NCBI RefSeq assembly: GCF_047663525.1
Contig: NC_092589.1
Location: forward strand, 31,989,001-32,053,000
Origin: Anas platyrhynchos
Lineage: Eukaryota > Chordata > Aves > Anseriformes > Anatidae
Reading direction: 5' to 3'
Length of the DNA stretch: 64,000 nucleotides
In this document: positions 1 to 44,900 of the stretch, in pieces
How positions within the stretch are numbered: the stretch's first letter is position 1
Layout of the letters: each line of letters begins with the position of its first letter
Notes under the pieces: model-generated
Told to the model about the DNA's origin: nothing
The model's input: the letters and a program-made list of their open reading frames with translations, nothing else
The model's database searches: none
Program-made: the position numbers and the translations under genes

Positions 1-880
1 TCACGACAATTACAAAATGGGGCGCTTACGCTGTCCATTGGCAGTCGGGGCTGATGCTGTCATAACGTTGTGCTGCGTGGTCACAGACCCAGCTGGGCAC
101 GTACACAGCTGTTTGTGCTTCTCTATAGTTAGATGCTGAAATGCAGAGCTGCTTTCGGGTGTGTTTTTTAGTCAGAGCCCTGTAAGAACAGAACATTTTG
201 GGATGCTTTAGGAGCATTCATTAATATAAAGTACCAGCACATCAATGCTTATAGCTGTTATGTTTTGGCTGATGCTTTTCTCTGTTCTAGAATAAATCGA
301 TTTTAACTAATCCGTCTTCTGTTCTAATTTATGAAAAAGCAGCTCTGCTGGCTTAGAGCAGCAAATTAAATGGCACCAACCCTAGTGGATGATATAAGCT
401 GAGCTTCTCTACAAAGAAGTATAATCGTTGCCCAGTGTCTGTGGTAATACCTAACATCCATCTGGTATTGCCTGCAGTTGGCTATTTTTAGGGCTGTTAC
501 TTCGATTGTGAGAAGCCTGCTGCACTTTAGAAGCTCTAGAGTAGGACTCCTTGCTGTGCTAAACATCAGAAATCATGTTTATGGAGGCAAGCTCTGTGTT
601 TATAGTGTTGGTGTGTGGGAGTCCCACTTCAGGAGGAAAAAGGAAACGAAGATTGCTCAGTTATCTTGTGCAGAGCTTTGGCAAGAACATCCTCTATTCA
701 TGGAATAGCCTTCATTAAAAAGTCCCAGGGTGTTTTTTAGCATTCAAAAACCAGTTAAAAGCAGAATCAGCTATTAACTGCTGCACTTTGGGTTTAAAGT
801 AGTTCCACATTTCAACAAGAAGCTGCAGGCTAATTCTTTATCAAACAAGCCGTCTCCAGCGGGAACACAGCCGTCCTTAC
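1..880. other. Upstream intergenic DNA, no gene recognised
   Basis: AT-rich sequence before the PRKD3 CpG island. Its open frames are short and show no family resemblance. QPCT lies on this side of PRKD3 in human, but no QPCT exon is visible here. Confidence 0.6.
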
Positions 881-1353
881 AGACCCTATCAGCTGCCGGG
901 CAGCAGGGGCTGATGCAAACGAGGCTGAAGCAAGCGGAGAGCCTGCACCGAGCCCCAGCGGGTTTCAGGCCAGGCCCCGGGAGCGCCAGACGAAGGCAGC
1001 GCGCTGCGGGCCCAGAGCCGGCACCCTCCGGGTTTCTGCCCACGGTGCCCCCCGGCTGCCCGCTGGGGGCCCGGTCAGGCGCCCCCACCTCAGCCGCTCC
1101 CCGGGGCGGCGGGGACGGGCTGGATGCCCGACCGAGGCGGGGGGACGCAGCCCTGGGGCCGGGGGCGAGGCCGGGTGTCTCCTGAGGGGCCGCCACCCGC
1201 GCCCGGCCGAGGTGAGCCCCGAGGAGCCCCCTGAGGGGAGCCGGCGGCGGCGCTGCGCAGCGCCCCCCCCCCCCCCCGCCGCCCCGTTAGCGGTTACGGG
1301 GCAGCCGCCGCCACAGGGCGAGGAAAGTAACGGAAACTCTTGCGGGGCCGCGC

Positions 1354-1363
1354 GCGCATGCGC
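1354..1363. promoter_or_regulatory. NRF1-like site GCGCATGCGC
   Basis: A perfect palindrome, GCGCATGCGC, matching the core of the NRF1 consensus, inside the CpG island. NRF1 sites are typical of TATA-less CpG promoters. Binding is inferred. Confidence 0.55.
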
Positions 1364-1390
1364 CGCGCGCCCGCCCGGCGAGGGGCGCGC

Positions 1391-1403
1391 CGGGGCTCGT
1401 AGT
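1391..1403 (-). promoter_or_regulatory. ACTAYRNNNCCCR element, minus orientation
   Basis: The reverse complement reads ACTACGAGCCCCG, which fits the conserved mammalian promoter motif ACTAYRNNNCCCR. It faces away from the + copy at 1445. Confidence 0.45.
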
Positions 1404-1444
1404 TCGCCTCCCCGCCCGGCCCAGAGGCTGAGAGGGGCGGCGGG

Positions 1445-1457
1445 ACTACGGCTCCCG
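1445..1457 (+). promoter_or_regulatory. ACTAYRNNNCCCR element, plus orientation
   Basis: ACTACGGCTCCCG fits the ACTAYRNNNCCCR promoter motif associated with ZNF143/THAP11-type promoters. It lies 41 bp downstream of an inverted copy. Confidence 0.45.
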
Positions 1458-1559
1458 GCAGCCCCCGCGCCCACAGCCGCGTCCCCCCTCACCACCCCCC
1501 CCTCCCACCCCCCGGGCGGCTCCTGGCGTGTGCGGGGCGAGCCGCGGGGCCGCGCGGCG

Positions 1560-1622
1560 GGTGAGATGCGCGCGAGGCAGCGGCGGCCCCGGGGGCAGCC
1601 GGCGGCGGGCGGGGCCGCGCAG
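1560..1622 (+). other. PRKD3: Probable end of PRKD3 non-coding exon 1
   Basis: The best splice donor in the CpG island is AG|GTGAGG, with the exon ending at 1622. It would join a 5'UTR exon to the first coding exon at about 3771. Other GTGAG donors near 1208 and 1560 are possible. The 5' boundary given here is nominal, because the transcription start cannot be read from sequence. Confidence 0.4.
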
Positions 1623-3813
1623 GTGAGGGCGGGGGGCGCGCGGCGCGGCCGTTAGGGCCGTTAGGACCGTTAGGGGGGCAGCGGCGGCGCCGGGCAGCCG
1701 GGGAGCCGGGCCGGGAAGGGCGGCGGCGGCGGAAAGGTCCCGGCGCGGGGGGGGCGCCGCCCTGCCGCGGGGAAACGGCGGAGGGCAGGGGGGCGGCGGG
1801 CGGCTGCTGGCAGGGCCGGGGGCGCGGCGGCGCTGAGGGGAGGGCTCGGGGGCTGCCCCCGCGCTTCCTGTCGGCGCCCGGCCTGCGGCTGCTCCGCGCC
1901 GCTGCCGCCTGCGGGGTGTCCGCAGGTGCCGGTGGCGGCCCCGCAGAGCCCCGCGTGCTGCTGGGCGCTGCCCGAGGTCCGGGGGGTGGCCCTTTGGGGT
2001 CTCCTCTGGAGCCCCTGTTAGCAGTTCCTGTCAGAACTGAAATGGTAATCAAATAGTAATCAACCTGTTTCGACTCGGCTTTGTAGAAGTAAATGAGGAC
2101 AGGGAATAGTTTAAAAGAAATTACGTGGCTTAGCCGTGAAGGGCAAGCATAACGGGATGCTTTGATGTGTTTGAACTGTTGGTCCTATAACTGAAAATCA
2201 AAGCGTTGCCGAAGTTACCAAGTGCAAATCTGACTTCCTTCATTCCACACTACCAGAGGTGACTGGGGTCCGGGTAAAGCTGCTCGGTACCGTTTGGAAA
2301 CTCTGTAGTTGGAGTGGACAGCGTGTGTGAGCATTTGTCTTTCCTTCCAAATGCTTCAAATACGGCATCAGCGCAGCAGCTTGTAGCAAGTAGTTGGAAT
2401 CTCTGCTTGTGAAACTCAAAAAAAAAAAAATTAATCCGGAATCCAGTCACAAAATGATTTGTTTTAAAAGGTTGTGGCAGACTTTCTTTTTTATTAAACA
2501 TGTAAACACTAAACGATTTTTTTCAGAGGAACTGATGCTCTGTTGTGTGCTATTTTCCTCCAGTTAAGAGTTTGTGCAGGATGATTTTAAGTTACTTTGA
2601 ATAAAAGTGTTAAAATGTATCCTGAGTACGCTTTACATAGAGGATTTTTTTCCTGGCGTTATGTTTTTTGGAAGTTTCAGTGTATTTAATAAAATTCCTT
2701 CTCTACCCACCAGCTTTTCAGCATACACCTGCAGAGCAGACCTATGGTCTATTCCCCCCACCCTTTTTTATATATATCTTTTTCTTTTTTTTTTTTTGCT
2801 GTTATCAACCAAAGAGCTTTGCTGTGCTGTATTACTGATAATTAAAAGTTGTGTTCATGTATCAGTCAGCATTAAGTCTGATTTGCATATTGTACGGTAG
2901 GAGAACACTTAAATTCAAGTTATACTTACAAAATGTTACAACTTTACCCCATATTTGAGCGCAAGGAATTGGTTATCCTGCTGCTTCAGAGGACCGCTTA
3001 CGGCCTTGCTGTGCAACTCCTTGCATTTCATGTGAAATAACTGTATCTCTTTCCCTACAGGCAGAGTACAACGTTTCAAAATGCTGGAGGTTATCTGGGT
3101 GAACCTAGAGATTACATTTAATGCGATTGCGTTTTCAGAAATTTTGCTCCTGCGTTTCATGAGCTAAACTATTTCACAAGGATGAAATCAGATACCTTTG
3201 AGGATCTCCAAGTTAACAACGTCCTGTGAATTCAGAGATTTTCTGAAGGAGGAGTAGATTTCATCATATATGTGGACTTCGTTTGTTGCCCGAGGATACA
3301 GTTTTCCCTTTTTTTGTTCTGAAAAGCTGTCTACATGAAGATGAGGTTGCATCCAAGATACAGCCTGGGGAATTAGGTGAAAAAGGACACTGTTAATGAG
3401 TTTACCAACATTTTTTTCCATTGGTGTTTCCAGATTTTTTTGGTTGTTGTTTTTAATACAGAAATGAAGGACAAGTATAAAACAGCAGAGCTGATGTATT
3501 TCTCTGAGGCCTTTGTGTAAGCCTCTGTTGTCTGGACCTGGTGCTAAAGGAAAAGCAATCTGCTCTTGATCAGCTGATTGTGACTGTGGAACAGAACCTT
3601 TAATTTAAAGTAACTTCCAGCTGAAATTATTTTACTCTCTGGCTTGCACAGGATGAAAGGGAAAATTAACATGTTTTACCGGTCAGGGGCATTTTACTGA
3701 ACTACGAAAGGGAAAGTTAGGTTTTCCTAACTTCTAATTTAAAACCAAGAACTGACAACATTTTTCTTAGAATTTGACTACTAGGCAGATCTCGACAGTT
3801 TAAAGCAAGTCAG

Positions 3814-37993
<34,180 letters not shown>

Positions 37994-40375
37994 TTTATTT
38001 GTTTTGCTGAATTCCAGCACAGATGAACACTCCAGACAGAAACTGAAGATAAGTTTTGGAACAACTGTCGCTCTTTCTGAATGTTGTACACACAGCGCAG
38101 TGTACAAAGTCTCAGAGGATCCTGCATTGACTTGGGGATAGACTGTCACCCAACAAGCTTTACTCCATCTCTGACTTAAACTCTGAGTAGTTACTGGACA
38201 GTGAGATAAGCCCCGTTGGGTAACATTACACCAAGTTGTATGGCTACAGAGCCATTACCGAAGTGGAATGTGTACAGATTGAATGGTTTGCGTGTTTTTC
38301 CTTTTTTTTTTTTTTTTTTTTGTAGCCTACACAGTAAGAATTTTGTAATGGTTTCCTAATCCCTATTTAGTAGGCCATAGAGGACTGTTTTCTGTTACTT
38401 AGATACATCTCCCATTTCTTAGACTGCATTGTGAAAAGACGTTGTGTAAGGAAATCAGTGCAGAATACCTTGGCTAATAGCAGAACGTGTTTTAGGGTTG
38501 AATATGGCTTCAGAGATGAAGGAGTAATTTGCTGCTGTTAAGACAGTTACGTTATGTCTGTCTTTGCCCTAACTGAACTTTTTCCAGATACCAAAAAAAA
38601 AAAAAAAAAGAAAATCCTGTAACTTCTTACATTCCTCTTGAAATGCTGACTGACAATCTAAAGAGACGACAATCAAAGCTGTGCTAGTCCTTTATTTTGT
38701 CTGAGAGCAATAAGCCACAACAGTGTGTTGTTGTGCAATGCTGGCACATGTTGTAGATGCACACCAAAGGCATTTGGCCTTAAAACCACACAAGCAGTGC
38801 AGAGAGAGCGCGAGACTTAATGTAGCATATCCTTTCACTCTGGAAAAAGTTTCTAGCAGAAGGATGTGGAAAAATAGGGAAAAATACATGCAGCTTTCTT
38901 CTGTTGTTTTTCAATAACTAAATTGAAAATTTTTATAGTATTTTTCTAATTTTTTTTAAGGTTCCCTGGATTTGCATCAGGACTAGTTCGTAGCCTGCTA
39001 GCTTATACCTTAATTCTGTTCTAAACCTAGGTGTGACAAAATTACCTGTTGCTTCTGCCAGGGCAGCTGGACTGTAAGAGAAAGGGCTCTGCCTTCCAAT
39101 CTTTACCTGCAGCCCCTCCTATTCTCTTCACTGTGCTCAGCTTTGTTGTTCTGAGCTGAAAGAAGAATCCAAAACCAACTTCTAATTCAGTTTTTTTTGC
39201 AGATGCTTTGCTTGATGGATTCCCAGCCACTTACGGGACTTTGTGGCACAATTGAGAGGAAGCAGCAATGATCTTTGGAAATGATTCCTTAGGAGGATAG
39301 TGTAACAAAATTCTTCGTATTTCAAGGAGGTTTGAAGCCTTGGATGATAAGCAGATAGAGTTTTTTTTTTTTTTTTCTTTTTCTTTTTCCCCATCCTGTT
39401 TAAAAATGGGAAAAAATTGAAATCTTTTGTGCGGGAACAACTGATCTGTGCCGCTGGAAGGTGCTGGATTGGCTGTACGTATCCCTGGTGTGCCAAGCTG
39501 CTTAACTGGAGCTTGGTTTAAAATACTTTTTAAAATACTGATACAGGCTTGAACTGCAAAGGTAGTAGGTGACCTTGGGGTAGCTCCTTTCTCTCCTAAC
39601 AAATTTTTTTTTGTGTATGTAGATGAGTATTATTTTTTCTCCCTACTGTTGTTCAGGTAAGGAAATAGGTGAGCAGATGTTTTCTAAGCTGTTAGAAACC
39701 CGTAACATTTTAGAATTCTGGGGCTGGCAGCTGTTTGCAGTCACTGAACTGGCAGTAAAGGCAGCAGCAGCTGCAGGAAGTATGTGCCTGTGGGCAGGTT
39801 TGGGTCTTGAACCCACCCTTCCTTTTCTGGTTGCCCTTAATCTAACTGCTACCACATTTTGTATGTATCTGAGTTGATTAAAGCTGAAGCTTGGTTTCCC
39901 TGTTAGGATACACCGAGCTTTGCACAAAACTTTTGGTGCAGCCTGCATAGCAGTTTCTACAGCCGCCCAGGTGCAGAGCGTTCCCACCCGTCCTGCCATC
40001 CTGCCCTCTCTCCCAGCATGTGTTTTTCTCAGGTTTGTGCAGGGGACTTGCCTGATGGCAGCCTGGTCCGTGCCACTCCTGCACTGGGGAGTCATGCTTC
40101 CCCTTTCACGCTGTCAGAGCAATATAAAGGAATTCAAAAGGGGCAGAATTTGTCCCTTAACCTTGCCATTGTGTTAAGGTGAAGCTTTGGGACTGATTCT
40201 TCTCAGACAGGCACTATTTTTTTAATCTATAGAGACAGAACAATCATCGATGAAGTTGGTAGTCTAGTATTGGCCCAGGTGGCAAGGGAAGCAGTTTTTT
40301 TTTTTTTTTTTCTAACTTTTACCACCCAAGTGACCAAATTTTGGTGAAGCCATTGCTATCTTCCAACTGTAATAG

Positions 40376-40383
40376 TGTAGATA
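40376..40383 (+). promoter_or_regulatory. Pumilio response element UGUAGAUA
   Basis: An exact match to UGUANAUA on the sense strand of the PRKD3 3'UTR. Binding by PUM1/2 is inferred. Confidence 0.4.
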
Positions 40384-40973
40384 CAGTTTGGTTTTAAGCT
40401 TCAGATTTCGAACCTGAGTTGTCACTTCAGGTTTTCCTTCCTTTTATTTTTAAGGGAGGAAAAAAGCCAGCTCAGTTGCTTGAAAAGCACAATGCAGAAG
40501 AAGGGGGTACAATTAAAAAAAAATAAAAGGCCTGGCTGATGTCTCTCCCCATGAAGTCTGCTCTGTGCTTCAAGAAGTTATATGCGCTATTTATTCTTAA
40601 GTTGTATTTAAAAAAAATAAAAAGCTGTTGGCCTTTGGAGTGGATTGCCTGACAATATATGCAGACTTGTGGGGTCAGACAATAGAAGCCACAAGCTAGT
40701 AGTACAAGAACCACAAAAAATCAGATACCCACCAGAAGTAAACTTTCTTCACTGATGGATGAAAATAGCTGACTTTTTTTATTCCCTTTTTTCTACATTT
40801 ACTGCAACCTTTGACAGCAGTAGGTTATAGTGTTTAATATCCTTATCCCTAGATGAATTAAGTTGCGTTCATTCAATAGTGCTATGATGATGCTAGAAAA
40901 AAGCTCATGTAAAATTTTATAGCCTCAAAAGGACACTGTCAAGTACTTTTATATTTTTATACATCCCGTTGTT

Positions 40974-40981
40974 TGTAAATA
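40974..40981 (+). promoter_or_regulatory. Pumilio response element UGUAAAUA next to the poly(A) signal
   Basis: An exact UGUANAUA match starting 26 nt upstream of the AATAAA at 41000. Confidence 0.4.
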
Positions 40982-40999
40982 TCCTCTGATAAGCTTGAA

Positions 41000-41012
41000 A
41001 ATAAAATTTATT
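41000..41012. terminator. PRKD3: Back-to-back poly(A) hexamers; PRKD3 poly(A) signal
   Basis: AATAAA on + (41000-41005), one base, then TTTATT (41007-41012), which is AATAAA on the minus strand. The + copy has a T/G-rich stretch about 20-30 nt downstream and fits as the main PRKD3 signal. The minus copy could serve a long NDUFAF7 transcript. Confidence 0.65.
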
Positions 41013-41683
41013 TCCCTATCACATTTGTTCTCCTTATTTACATGAACTCCCCCTCCTTTCAGATGCTCTCAAAGTCAGTATTTTTTTCATATTTGTTTGG
41101 GGCTCTGTCTGGCATGAGGTGTATACCCTGCTATGGGATTTCTGTTAGCAGGTACCTTCACACAAAACTGTTTTTGCATTCTTCCTATTATCAGTCTATT
41201 TATTGAAAAAGAATCTTCGGTGGCATCAAGGCGTGTTGTTTTAAGCAAGTACCTCTGCTGAATACAGTTAAAGTCTCAGAGCAGATTTGTCACCGACAAA
41301 TTGTAACTGGATTGCATCAGTGAATACTTCCCTTAGCTCTACGGTAAGATCCATGAAATGTTCATTCTCCCCTCTGTGCACACCCATTTCCAGATGTGGA
41401 GTTTTCGATTTCTACATGCACTGCTTTAAGTAGGTCAGTGTCTAGGTTTGATTTGGCACTAGCTGTACCCTTGAAGCATGCTCTACCAAAATGCCCCAAA
41501 GCCCTGAAGTGTAGTGATTTCCCTATCAGCTTTGTGAAAGATCGGTGTGAGGAAAACTGCCTGGAGAAAGCATGATGTTTCACGTGCTTTCAGTTCAAAG
41601 ATCACTCCAAATGCTTACTTCTGTGCAAAAAGCTTTAATACTTGAAACCAAAAAATGCACAGGCTTTGATTTCTTTTACTCTT

Positions 41684-41689
41684 TTTATT
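41684..41689 (-). terminator. NDUFAF7: Likely NDUFAF7 poly(A) signal
   Basis: TTTATT on +, so AATAAA on the minus strand, 57 nt after the NDUFAF7 stop. A U-rich stretch follows on the minus strand. Another minus hexamer lies at 41199-41204. Confidence 0.5.
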
Positions 41690-41745
41690 CAATAGGTTGC
41701 TACTGGAAGCTGCCACTATCAGACATTTTGGTATTGCAATCGATA

Positions 41746-41958
41746 TTACTTCAGTAAGAGCTCACCAAATCCAGCAACAGGTGGGAGGGGGGACTTGGAT
41801 TGCAGATTATGTTCCTTGTGAGGGGGTGTAAGTCTGTGATGAGGCAGCAAGGCAAAAAAATGAAAACGATCTCCCATTTTCTTAGGGTTCATCAACATAT
41901 CATAGCTGTGGAGTAACTGCTCCCGAGTTGCTGAGTCGCGTGAATTCTGCAAGAGCAC
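41746..41958 (-). CDS. NDUFAF7: NDUFAF7 coding exon 9 (C-terminus)
   Basis: Encodes [40 protein letters not shown] and a divergent tail ending GFGELLLK, then stop TAA at 41746-41748. Confidence 0.94.
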   Translation of the reverse strand: MLLQNSRDSATREQLLHSYDMLMNPKKMGDRFHFFALLPHHRLTPPHKEHNLQSKSPLPPVAGFGELLLK

Positions 41959-44900
41959 CTACAACAAAAAGGTAGGTTATAGCCCTCCCTGCGTTCCTAC
42001 AAATTCCCGGGTACCTGCAATCTCTCATTCAATCCTGTCTTTTATGCCAGTATAGCAGTACCAGTGTTCAGTAAAACTTGTAAGCTTGCTGGCAGAACTC
42101 ACACATTAATGCAAAAGTTGGCTGCGTAGATTAAGTACTCCTAAACATAGTATGATCAATTCACTTTGAGAGATCCAGAATAACTTATGTCTAGGAGAAG
42201 CAACTCTTTCTTTGACCTACACGTAGTTTTAAACAGAAATCTGATTTGAAAAGAAGCTCTGTTTCTGCTTAAGAGCATTGCTTAGGAGCGTGTTATATGC
42301 CTGTAAACAGTTTGTACCTGCATTCTGAGATCAACGCCCATGTTCTTTAAAAACTCCCGTTGTTTTATGGGGCCCAATGTGGCTATTTTTCCCTGTGCCA
42401 TTTTTCGAAGATAGCTGAAATCAACATCTGCTGTCAGGTCTGCTGTACCTGGAGCTTTCAGCACATCGTGGAGTTTGTGATTCCGGAAACCCTGAAAAAT
42501 TGGAAGATTACACTCAGCTGTACTCCTACTGGGTCTAGTAAAGCTGTAAATGCAGCAAGGGCTCAAGTTGTCCTTCCCATATGATAGAAACCCCTGCAGG
42601 TACTGATGAAATGAAAAATCAGTTACTCACTTTTGTGGCTGCAGCGTAACACTGTTGTTTTTGTGATTATGTCCACCCAAGACCTTTCGTACAGGAACTT
42701 AACGATCCAAGTGAGAAAGAGAAAATAACTGAGTGTTTTAGCACAGTACTTCAGGGAAAATGCCTTACCCGGAAAGTGTCAGTTTTGGTTCCATCGTGAC
42801 CATAATCAGCAATCAGTGCGGCCCCACCATCCTTTTCGATGCGACTGGCAAGCCTCTGAATGAGGACACCGGCCTCGGGACATACTTCCACGTGATCTCT
42901 CGTTTCCTCAGGCTAGTGCAGAGTTCAAACATCAAAACACCTGTATTAGCAAACAGGTACAGGGCAAGAACTTTTCACACTTGACTTCTTGGAACTGTTG
43001 TCATTATTTGGGTGTGGAGGTCCAGGGGTATACTCCAGGTTGCCTATTGCTCGAGCTAGTTTTTGATAATGGCCACTTCCAATTAGTGCTTTCAGAGTTC
43101 TCTCTTTCTTTCATCTCTTGTACAGCCCAGAGTCAACTGGAATGAGTTTTTATAATAAGTGAAAATACCTGCATTGGTGAAACTGCATTACTGTGGCAAT
43201 GAAAGAATAGCACTTCTTCCATGCACACACTTCAAAAGAGCCTTTCTGTGTAAAATCTTGTAGGTGGTTTACATCTCTATTACTTCATTTTATAAGTTTA
43301 AGAATCCAGTGAACTTTAGAAGGAAAAGAAAGTCTTAGACACTTGCCATTACAGATCAGTGTAGCACCTGTACGCAGCAGGTTGAGAACCTGGCTTAGGC
43401 AGGGCTGGTATTGAGATGGTGAGATGACAACTGCAGCACAGAACTCTTTGCTGCTTGCTGCCTCTCTGAAGTGTCTGCTTAAGCCCTGATTTTGCTAAAT
43501 TTGATGTACAAGTTTATTTTTGTGCTATATATTCACAGCACACAAGGTTGAATTGCTGGTGGAAGTTTTGTAAAATACAAACTGGAACTGTTTACTTGTT
43601 AATAGATTGAAAAGCCTCCTCTTTCAGTCCATGTAACTGACAGGTAGTACATGACTTGAAAGAGTAATGATTAAGTTATGAACACTGACTGGTATAATCT
43701 TACCTGAATAAAGTTTTCTGTTGCAGGGGTACTGGATGGTGACAGGACAAATCGGAGCTGGTCAGAAGCCTCTGGATCTATATCAACCAACACCTCACGC
43801 CAGCCTTTCTCTGTTCTCTGTTTAGTAAGCCCAGAATACTCATTTTACACTCTTAGTAGGTACACGGAATCTTATTTGATTGGACTAACATGCTAAGCAT
43901 TTTCTCAAGTTTTAAGCACATAATGTGCTATTAACAATAATTCATTACTATTTAATTCCAGAAACTGCCTTAGAAATGCTTGCGGTAGAAATGGGTCTGA
44001 AGATTTAATAAGTACAGGTTTAATTAAACAGAATAAATGATGCTGTTGAGAAGAATGCTGCCTCTTCTATGGACAGTGCACTGGTTAACTTACCAAAACA
44101 ATTCTATCAGTAACTTTTAATAAAGTAATTATGAAATTGAAGTTGAAAGGTTCTTCTGAACCATATCTAGACTTCATTTTGCTATTCACATGAAAGTGAA
44201 TGAAAACATTTTGCTGTTCAAATGAAAGCCATCCAGTGTACTGTCTTTGTTGGCAGTGACACATACAATGATGTTGGAATTGGAGCCTTATTAATGTAGC
44301 ATAAGGAAATAGAGGGAAAAAAAAGTTTATTTATGGAAGTAAAAACAAGTCTTTAGGTTTCTAAAAGGCTTTTGCATTCAAGAACAATTAACATAAGGCT
44401 TGGTTCAGCTCTTATTTGTCCAAGCTTAGTTACAAACATTTTATCACCATAATCCATGCATGTGTTCCCTTTGGCACCATAATTCTGTTCTTCAGCAGAG
44501 GCCTTTAAGTTGATGGTCACATTTACGGTATTCCTCTTGCTATACCTGAAACTTATGTATTGGCAGGGCATCCAGAAACTCATGTGCTATGTAAAAGCTG
44601 TAACCTGTGGGAAGGTTAAAATAAATGCATTACCATACTAATGCTTCCATAGCAGTTTCCAGCAGAAAATTAGAATGTTTTTTATAAATTGTAGTGCATT
44701 AAGCTAGTTAATGTCATTGGGAAATCACTATTATTCCCAGCTTGGAGACATTAAAGGGAACACTTGAGGTGCTAGCTACAGCTTCCAGTGCATGATTTTT
44801 TTAGATCTGTATCTCAACATTAGCTCCTCAGTCATTATTTAGACAAAACCACTGAATGGTGTCTCATGCAAAGGAAAGAAAAAAATCATACTACATGAAA

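Larger units (their letters stand above)
880..2000. promoter_or_regulatory. PRKD3: CpG island / promoter of PRKD3
   Basis: Base composition changes sharply from AT-rich flanks to very GC-rich, CpG-dense DNA with runs of C (about 1261-1277) and G. It lies upstream of the first coding exon on the + strand and is the only such island 5' of PRKD3. It carries an NRF1-type palindrome and two ACTAYRNNNCCCR elements, listed separately. No TATA box was seen. The start site is not determined; it probably lies between about 1380 and 1560. Confidence 0.85.
37994..41030 (+). other. PRKD3: PRKD3 3'UTR
   Basis: About 3 kb from the stop to the AATAAA at 41000. It is AT-rich with T-tracts at 38302-38321 and around 39361, and contains two UGUANAUA elements. 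Earlier AATAAA hexamers near 40516 and 40616 could give shorter ends. Minus-strand open frames between 39040 and 39600 look like chance. The exact cleavage site is inferred. Confidence 0.7.

Noticed and set aside
965-2052. Long open frames on both strands in the first CpG island
   Set aside because: GC-rich DNA lacks stop codons; the Pro/Ala/Arg-rich translations match nothing.
3061-3110. Possible extra PRKD3 5'UTR exon after TTTCCCTACAG
   Set aside because: The acceptor-like string is good, but no convincing partner donor and no coding constraint to test it.
39040-39602. Overlapping minus frames in the PRKD3 3'UTR
   Set aside because: One includes a lysine run from a T-tract; no homology or splice signals.
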